56,575 bases of DNA from a bacterium (GTDB taxonomy: Bacteria > Patescibacteriota > Gracilibacteria > UBA1369 > GCA-2718715), in NCBI GenBank assembly GCA_018662325.1, contig JABJGM010000001.1, positions 1 through 56,575 on the forward strand, in the 5' to 3' direction. The notes below the pieces were generated by a model. That model had not been told where the DNA came from. It did no database searches and saw only the letters and a list, made by a program, of their open reading frames with translations. The position numbers and the translations under genes are program-made. The stretch's first letter is position 1; every line of letters starts with the position of its first letter. Shown here piece after piece: positions 51,922-56,575 of the stretch.

Positions 51922-54774
51922 ATGATTCAAAAAAAGAAATTTCAACTATCATTTAAGGATATATTAAAAGAAGAGCAAAAGAGCAGTCTTGAACAAATAG
52001 TAAAGTTGACTGAAAAACTTAAAAGTCAACAAACAAAAGAAGAAAAGATAAAAACAGAACAAGAAATTAAAGATTTAATAATAAAACCTGAAAGCACAGA
52101 AAAAAAAGTACTTAGGATAAGTGAAATAGTAGCAACAGAAATAGAGAGCATTACCTTAACAGGATACAATTATCAAAGAATCCAAAGTACAGAATCCAGT
52201 ATAGAAGGAGATCTAAGCATAATACAAAACAATAAGGAATCAACTGAAAAGCAAGAAGCAATTCAAAACGTACTTCTAAATCATTTCAAAGTAGAACAGA
52301 GTCAATCAATAGTGCTAACAGAAAGAATCGAGCAGAAACATTTAAATCATAAATATTTTGCTTATTATTCTGTAGTAAAAGAAACAGGAATATTGATAGT
52401 TTTAAATGATCAATATGGACAAGCAGCAAGAATAAAAAAAGTAAAATCACAAGAACAAGCAGAAACTCAGTTAGCATTACTAATAGCAATGCTAGAAAAC
52501 TCAAACAAGAAAACAATGGACGAAGTCCAAGAATTTGAAGCATTTGCAAATATATATACATCCAAAGAAGATCTAGAGCAGCTTTACATAAAGAAAATAA
52601 ATGAACACCTAAAAACATCAATTTCAAAAATTGACTTAACAAAAAGCGCAAAGGAAATCTGGGAAAGTATTCAAGGAAAAACAATAACCACACCGGGAAA
52701 GAAAAGCAGAAAAATAAATACAATCCAAGATTTTATAAAATTATCAATTACAGTAATAACTAGAGGAAAAATAGGAAAAACATCAGTACGAGATATATTA
52801 AATGCAATACTAGGATTAAATAACGAAAAGAAAATCTTAACAAAATGTAGTTCAATAAATGAAAAAAATGAAAGAGTTAAATATGCAAGGGAAAAATTGA
52901 AGAACCTAGTAATAGAAGAAGGGTTAGGAAAAAAAGCAAGAAATCAATACAAAGCTTATTTAGAAATAAAACAAGAAGCTATAGAAGAAAAAATTGACTT
53001 AACAAAAAGCGCAAAGGAAATCTGGAAAAGTATTCAAAGAAAAACAATAACCATATCAGGACAAAGAAATAAAGAAATAGAAACCATCCAAAATTTCTTA
53101 AAATTATCATTTTCAGTAATAGTTAAAGGAAGAATCGGAACCACGCCTATGAGAGAAATAATAAATGCAATGTTGGAATTAGAAGAGGATAAAAAAATAA
53201 CATCGTACGAGTCAGATCAAAAAGGAAAAAAAAATCAAGAAAGAGTCGAAACTGCAAGAGCAAAAATGAAGAAACTAGTAATAGAAGGATGGTTAGGTAA
53301 GGATACAAAAGCAGACTACGAAGCTTACTTAAAAAAAACACATGATAAAAAAATTGATTTAAGGGGAACTGCTAAAGAAATCTGGAAACAAGTAAAAGGA
53401 CAAACAATTATCACAACTGGGTACAAAGATAAAAAAATAAATACAATCCAAGATTTTTTAGGATTATCATCTACAACAATAATACACGGAAAAATAGAAA
53501 GTATTTTAGTAAGAGAAATAATAAATGCAATATTGGGATTAGAAGGGAAGGACAAAATTTTATCTTATCATAGGAAGGATAAAGGTATAGAAAACAAAAA
53601 AAGAGTCGAAACTGCAAAAGAAAAATTGAAGAACCTAGTAACAGAAAGAGACTTGGGAGAAGAAGCACAAAGAGAAATGCAAACATTAATACTAGAAAAA
53701 ACAAATTCAATTACAGAAAAACCAACAAATACAAATGGAATAGAATTCGATTCAATGGATGAATATGTAATAGGAAAAATATTAGAAGAATATGTAACAA
53801 ACAAAGACGGAGCAAATTTTAGATTAGAAACAGGTACAAACTTTCAAGTAGGGGTAGAAAAAAATAACAACTCGAAAAATCCAAGATTAGACTTTATAAT
53901 CAGTACAGAATTCACAAAAGATAGCTGGGAGAGCATTGTAATCGAATGGCATCCATTTAGATTAGATTTAGTAAAGAGTAAATTGGAACTAGAAATTAAA
54001 AATGCAGAAAATAAAGGAAAAGAAGAAGAACTGGAAAAAAAATTAGAAAAACTAAAGACGAAAGATCCGGAAACTATAAAAAAAATAAAAAAAAATTATG
54101 AAAATGAAAGAGAAAAATTAGCAAAAAAATTACTTAATAACGAAACAGCAATAGTCATAACATTTCAAGACCAAAAAGAAATAGAACCCTTATATGAATT
54201 CTTAACTACCTTTACAATCACAAATTCAAAATTTCCAAATACCAAAGAAGAATTCACAACAAAATTCCATAGAATATATAAGCAAATATCATACATCCAA
54301 GAAAAGAAAAAACAAAGAAAAGGAAGAGTTATAATAGAAGAATACTTAGAAACAAATAATATACATTCAATTGAAGGATTAACAAATAAACAAATAACAA
54401 CATTATGGAATGAAAGTTTTACTTTTGATGTAAACAGAAACAAAATTTCACAAAGAATAAGAAACTCAGTAACACACACAAGAAAAACAAAGAAAGAAAA
54501 TGAAATTGATTATCGAAGAAGAAACCTAATAGCATTCTACAATTGCGATGAATATAAATTAAAAGACGCAGAATTAGAAGAGAATATTAATCAAAAAATT
54601 GAAGCAAAAAGGCACGAAATCACAGATTTAGAAGCCATTTTAAAACCAGAGCATGAAACAGCAGAAACAATAGAAACTAAAACAATTGAAGAACAGGTAA
54701 CTGTAGATATGCAAAAAAAAGAATTACTAGAACCAATTGAAGTCTATCAAGAATTTCAATTAACATCATACTAA
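51922..54774 (+). CDS. Modular repeat protein with putative PD-(D/E)XK-like nuclease domain
   Basis: The 950-residue protein starts at 51922; the upstream ATG at 51865 lies before the -35 box and is absent in the paralog. An N-terminal domain (1-236) contains LTERIEQKHLN and ILIVLNDQYGQAARIKKV. Three repeats start at residues 237, 358 and 478. Each opens with TAKEIWK-type helices, then TIQDFIKLSITVIT-x-GKIG, then VREIINAILGL, then a Lys-rich helix. Residues 608-800 look like a nuclease fold: FDSMDEYVIGKILEEY, RLDF (Asp657) and VIEWH (Glu675, His677). A basic helical tail closes it. The repeats resemble helix-turn-helix units. I know no described family; nuclease activity is inference. Confidence 0.7.
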   Translation: MIQKKKFQLSFKDILKEEQKSSLEQIVKLTEKLKSQQTKEEKIKTEQEIKDLIIKPESTEKKVLRISEIVATEIESITLTGYNYQRIQSTESSIEGDLSIIQNNKESTEKQEAIQNVLLNHFKVEQSQSIVLTERIEQKHLNHKYFAYYSVVKETGILIVLNDQYGQAARIKKVKSQEQAETQLALLIAMLENSNKKTMDEVQEFEAFANIYTSKEDLEQLYIKKINEHLKTSISKIDLTKSAKEIWESIQGKTITTPGKKSRKINTIQDFIKLSITVITRGKIGKTSVRDILNAILGLNNEKKILTKCSSINEKNERVKYAREKLKNLVIEEGLGKKARNQYKAYLEIKQEAIEEKIDLTKSAKEIWKSIQRKTITISGQRNKEIETIQNFLKLSFSVIVKGRIGTTPMREIINAMLELEEDKKITSYESDQKGKKNQERVETARAKMKKLVIEGWLGKDTKADYEAYLKKTHDKKIDLRGTAKEIWKQVKGQTIITTGYKDKKINTIQDFLGLSSTTIIHGKIESILVREIINAILGLEGKDKILSYHRKDKGIENKKRVETAKEKLKNLVTERDLGEEAQREMQTLILEKTNSITEKPTNTNGIEFDSMDEYVIGKILEEYVTNKDGANFRLETGTNFQVGVEKNNNSKNPRLDFIISTEFTKDSWESIVIEWHPFRLDLVKSKLELEIKNAENKGKEEELEKKLEKLKTKDPETIKKIKKNYENEREKLAKKLLNNETAIVITFQDQKEIEPLYEFLTTFTITNSKFPNTKEEFTTKFHRIYKQISYIQEKKKQRKGRVIIEEYLETNNIHSIEGLTNKQITTLWNESFTFDVNRNKISQRIRNSVTHTRKTKKENEIDYRRRNLIAFYNCDEYKLKDAELEENINQKIEAKRHEITDLEAILKPEHETAETIETKTIEEQVTVDMQKKELLEPIEVYQEFQLTSY
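52630..53709 (+). repeat. Three tandem 120-residue coding repeats
   Basis: Repeat starts lie at 52630, 52993 and 53353 (periods 363 and 360 bp). The first 45 positions align without gaps. Position 45, immediately before G-(K/R)-I, is Arg, Lys and His in turn. The three copies are clearly diverged from each other. Confidence 0.85.
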
Positions 54775-54826
54775 GAAAATACTTTAAACAAACCTATATA
54801 TCCAGCCAGAAATGATATTTAAGTAT

Positions 54827-54852
54827 AACTCCCCAATCACAGGGGAGTTTTT
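54827..54852 (+). terminator. Intrinsic terminator, copy 2 of the duplicated cassette
   Basis: Same AACTCCCC/GGGGAGTT stem and 7-nt loop as at 51826, followed by T residues; it ends the first repeat-protein gene. Confidence 0.85.
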
Positions 54853-54872
54853 CAAAGTAAAGTAAATACTGA

Positions 54873-54900
54873 TTGACAATATCACAAATTTATGCATAAT
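54873..54900 (+). promoter_or_regulatory. Promoter of the second repeat-protein gene, copy 2
   Basis: TTGACA (54873-54878), a 16-bp spacer and CATAAT (54895-54900), with the same distance to the ATG as in copy 1. Confidence 0.7.
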
Positions 54901-54922
54901 AACATCTTATGTAAAAAATATT

Positions 54923-56575
54923 ATGGTTCAAACAAAGAAATTTCAACTATCATTTAAGGATATATTAAAAGAAGAGCAAAAGAGCAGTCTTGAACAAATA
55001 GTACAGTTAGCTGAAAAACTTAAAAAACAGCAAACTCAAGAAGAAAGAAAGAAAACAGAAGAAGAGATACGGAAATTAATAATAAAACCTGAAACCTCAG
55101 AACAAATAGTAGGTAGCATTAGCCAGCTAGTGAAAACAGAAGTAGAACATATTGCTTTACCAGGATACAATTATAAAAGAGAAGAAAACACAGAACAGCA
55201 GAAAGAAACAGAAGAAACAAAAACACCAAAGATTCGAAAATCAATTGAAAAGCAAGAAGTAATCCAGAATATACTATTAAACCATTATGAATTAGAAGAA
55301 AGTCAAATCATAGTGTTAACAGAACGAATTAAACAAAAACATTTAAACAAGAAATATTTAGCATATCATGCAAAAATTAATGGAATAGGAATATTAATAG
55401 TCTTAAATGATGAATACGGACAAGCAGCCAGAATCAAAAAAGTAGAATCTACTCAAGATGCAGAAACACAGTTAGCACTATTAATAGCAATGTTAGAAAA
55501 CATAGATAAAAAAACAATGGATGAAGTTGAAGGCTTTGAAGCTTTTGATAATACATATACATCTAAAGAAGATCTAAGAGAATTGTATATAAAAAAAATC
55601 AACGAATACTTAAAAACGTCAATAGCAGAAATAGAATTAAGCGGAAGTGCAGAAGATATCTGGAAAAGAATAAATTTACCAGCAACAATTGTATATAAGG
55701 GAAAAGAAAAAATAGTCTACACAATCCAAGATTTTATAAAATTACCAATTACAGCAATAATACATGGAAAAATAGGAAAAACACCTATGAGAGAAATAAT
55801 AAAATCAATGTTAGAACTAGATGGGGATAAAAAAATCACATCGCACACTTCAAGAGAAAAGCGAGAAATAAACAAAAAAAGAGTTGAATCTGCAAGAGCA
55901 AAACTAAAGAAACTAGTCTTAACAGGAGACTTAGGAGAAGAAGTGCAAACAGAATATGTAAAATATTTAGAAGAATTAGAAGAAACAGAAAAAGAATTAA
56001 ACGGAACTGCGAAAGAAATCTGGAAAAGAATAAACTTACCAGCAACAATTCCATATAAGGGAAAAGAAAAAATAGTCTACACAATCCAAGATTTTATAAA
56101 ATTACCAATTACAGTAATAACAGATGGAAAAATAGGAAAAACACCTATGAGAGAAATAATAAATGCAATGTTAGGACTAAAAGGGGAGGATAAAATCACA
56201 TGGGAAGATTTTAGAGAAAAAGGAGAAATAAACAAAAAAAGAGAAAAGCTGAAGAAACTAGTCTTAACAGGAGACTTAGGTACGGATACAAAAGAAAAAT
56301 ATGAAGCTTATTTAGAAGAAAATCCAGAAGTTGAAGAAGAAGAAATCGATTTAAGCGGAACTGCAGAAGATATCTGGAAAAGAATTAACTTACCAGCAAC
56401 TATTGTCTATCAGGGAAAAGAAAAAATAGTCTACACAATCCAAGATTTTATAAAATTACCAATTACAGTAATAACAGAAGGAAAAATCGGAATTACTCCT
56501 GTTAGAGAAATAATAAATGTAATGTTGGGATTAAAACAGGATGAAAAAATCAAAAGTAATAGTAAATATCAACAA
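54923..56575 (+). CDS. Second modular repeat protein, paralog, cut by window end
   Basis: An ATG at 54923 opens a frame with no stop to the last base, at least 551 residues. The N-terminus (VQTKKFQLSFKDILKEEQKS) is nearly identical to the first gene's, and the first repeat begins at the same residue, 237. Further repeats start at 357 and 475; the last is incomplete. These three repeats are much closer to each other than those of the first gene (shared RINLPATI-YKGKEKIVYTIQDFIKLPIT). Position 45 reads His, Asp and Glu. Whether a nuclease-like domain follows cannot be seen. Confidence 0.75.
   Translation, partial: MVQTKKFQLSFKDILKEEQKSSLEQIVQLAEKLKKQQTQEERKKTEEEIRKLIIKPETSEQIVGSISQLVKTEVEHIALPGYNYKREENTEQQKETEETKTPKIRKSIEKQEVIQNILLNHYELEESQIIVLTERIKQKHLNKKYLAYHAKINGIGILIVLNDEYGQAARIKKVESTQDAETQLALLIAMLENIDKKTMDEVEGFEAFDNTYTSKEDLRELYIKKINEYLKTSIAEIELSGSAEDIWKRINLPATIVYKGKEKIVYTIQDFIKLPITAIIHGKIGKTPMREIIKSMLELDGDKKITSHTSREKREINKKRVESARAKLKKLVLTGDLGEEVQTEYVKYLEELEETEKELNGTAKEIWKRINLPATIPYKGKEKIVYTIQDFIKLPITVITDGKIGKTPMREIINAMLGLKGEDKITWEDFREKGEINKKREKLKKLVLTGDLGTDTKEKYEAYLEENPEVEEEEIDLSGTAEDIWKRINLPATIVYQGKEKIVYTIQDFIKLPITVITEGKIGITPVREIINVMLGLKQDEKIKSNSKYQQ
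55631..56575 (+). repeat. Three near-identical tandem coding repeats (third incomplete)
   Basis: Repeat starts lie at 55631, 55991 and 56345 (periods 360 and 354 bp). Long stretches match at the DNA level, for example the segment encoding KGKEKIVYTIQDFIKLPIT, which points to recent internal duplication or gene conversion. Confidence 0.85.

Noticed and set aside
55836-56084. Minus-strand 82-residue Leu-rich frame
   Set aside because: Shadow of the second repeat-protein gene; the hydrophobic look comes from reading Lys/Glu-rich codons backwards.
1-56575. UGA recoded to glycine, as in Gracilibacteria and Absconditabacteria
   Set aside because: Recognisable genes end at TGA (second glycosyltransferase, ruvX) and conserved glycines use GGN; no family needs TGA read as sense.
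52630-56575. CRISPR array or non-coding tandem repeat
   Set aside because: The repeats are 354-363 bp, in frame, diverged mainly as coding sequence and lie within long open frames.

Overview
The window is strongly AT-rich bacterial DNA with very tight gene packing, small proteins and short gaps. It uses the standard bacterial code: TGA occurs as a true stop, for example at the end of the second glycosyltransferase. The gene content suggests a Patescibacteria/CPR-like, minimal-genome bacterium. It has housekeeping genes (lipA, typA, ssb, gmk, secG, rplI, ruvX, cysS, ftsB-like, murC, der, uvrC, ribE/ribH) beside SLH-anchored surface proteins, a T4SS-pilin-like membrane protein and many unplaced exported proteins. 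I cannot place it below that level. L9 is present and the code is standard, which argues against lineages that recode UGA.

Layout. 1-7 kb: a Lys-rich unknown, lipoyl synthase, a convergent pair made of a GCS2-type gamma-glutamyl ligase and a class I amidotransferase-like hydrolase, then pyruvate dehydrogenase E1alpha-E1beta-E2 with no E3. 7-18 kb: typA, tRNA-Asn, a Trm11-like methyltransferase, ssb, a candidate structured RNA, gmk, a holin-IV-like membrane protein, secG, an OppA-like binding protein, rplI, ruvX (ending inside an antisense tRNA-Met), cysS, ftsB-like and murC. 18-24 kb: yggT, a small HhH protein behind a promoter with a palindromic spacer, a large Ig/FN3 surface protein, an RsbW/RsbV-like switch followed by a PrsW protease split by an in-frame TAA, and a CaCA antiporter. 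24-27 kb: an island of two separately promoted genes, an unknown protein and an adenosine deaminase with a long N-terminal extension that looks related to it. 27-37.5 kb: two glycosyltransferases and three consecutive surface proteins with SLH-type C-termini; the third is interrupted by a frameshift in an A10 tract. 37.5-51.8 kb: der, pilin-like, AI-2E-type permease, nucleotidyltransferase, uvrC, tRNA-Leu, two O-antigen-ligase-like membrane proteins, Nudix plus an atypical response regulator, riboflavin synthase/lumazine synthase, a sugar-type binding lipoprotein, a Tat-motif membrane protein and a HAD-like protein.

51.8 kb to the end: two tandem paralogous genes, the second running off the window. 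Each has a conserved N-terminal domain of about 236 residues followed by about 120-residue repeats. The repeats resemble helix-turn-helix units in which one residue (repeat position 45: R, K, H / H, D, E) varies inside an otherwise conserved segment. The complete copy continues into a putative PD-(D/E)XK-like nuclease domain. A 97-bp cassette (terminator, sigma70 promoter and start) is duplicated in front of both genes. This is my best candidate for an undescribed system: a modular, possibly sequence-specific nucleic-acid-binding nuclease family that diversifies by repeat duplication.
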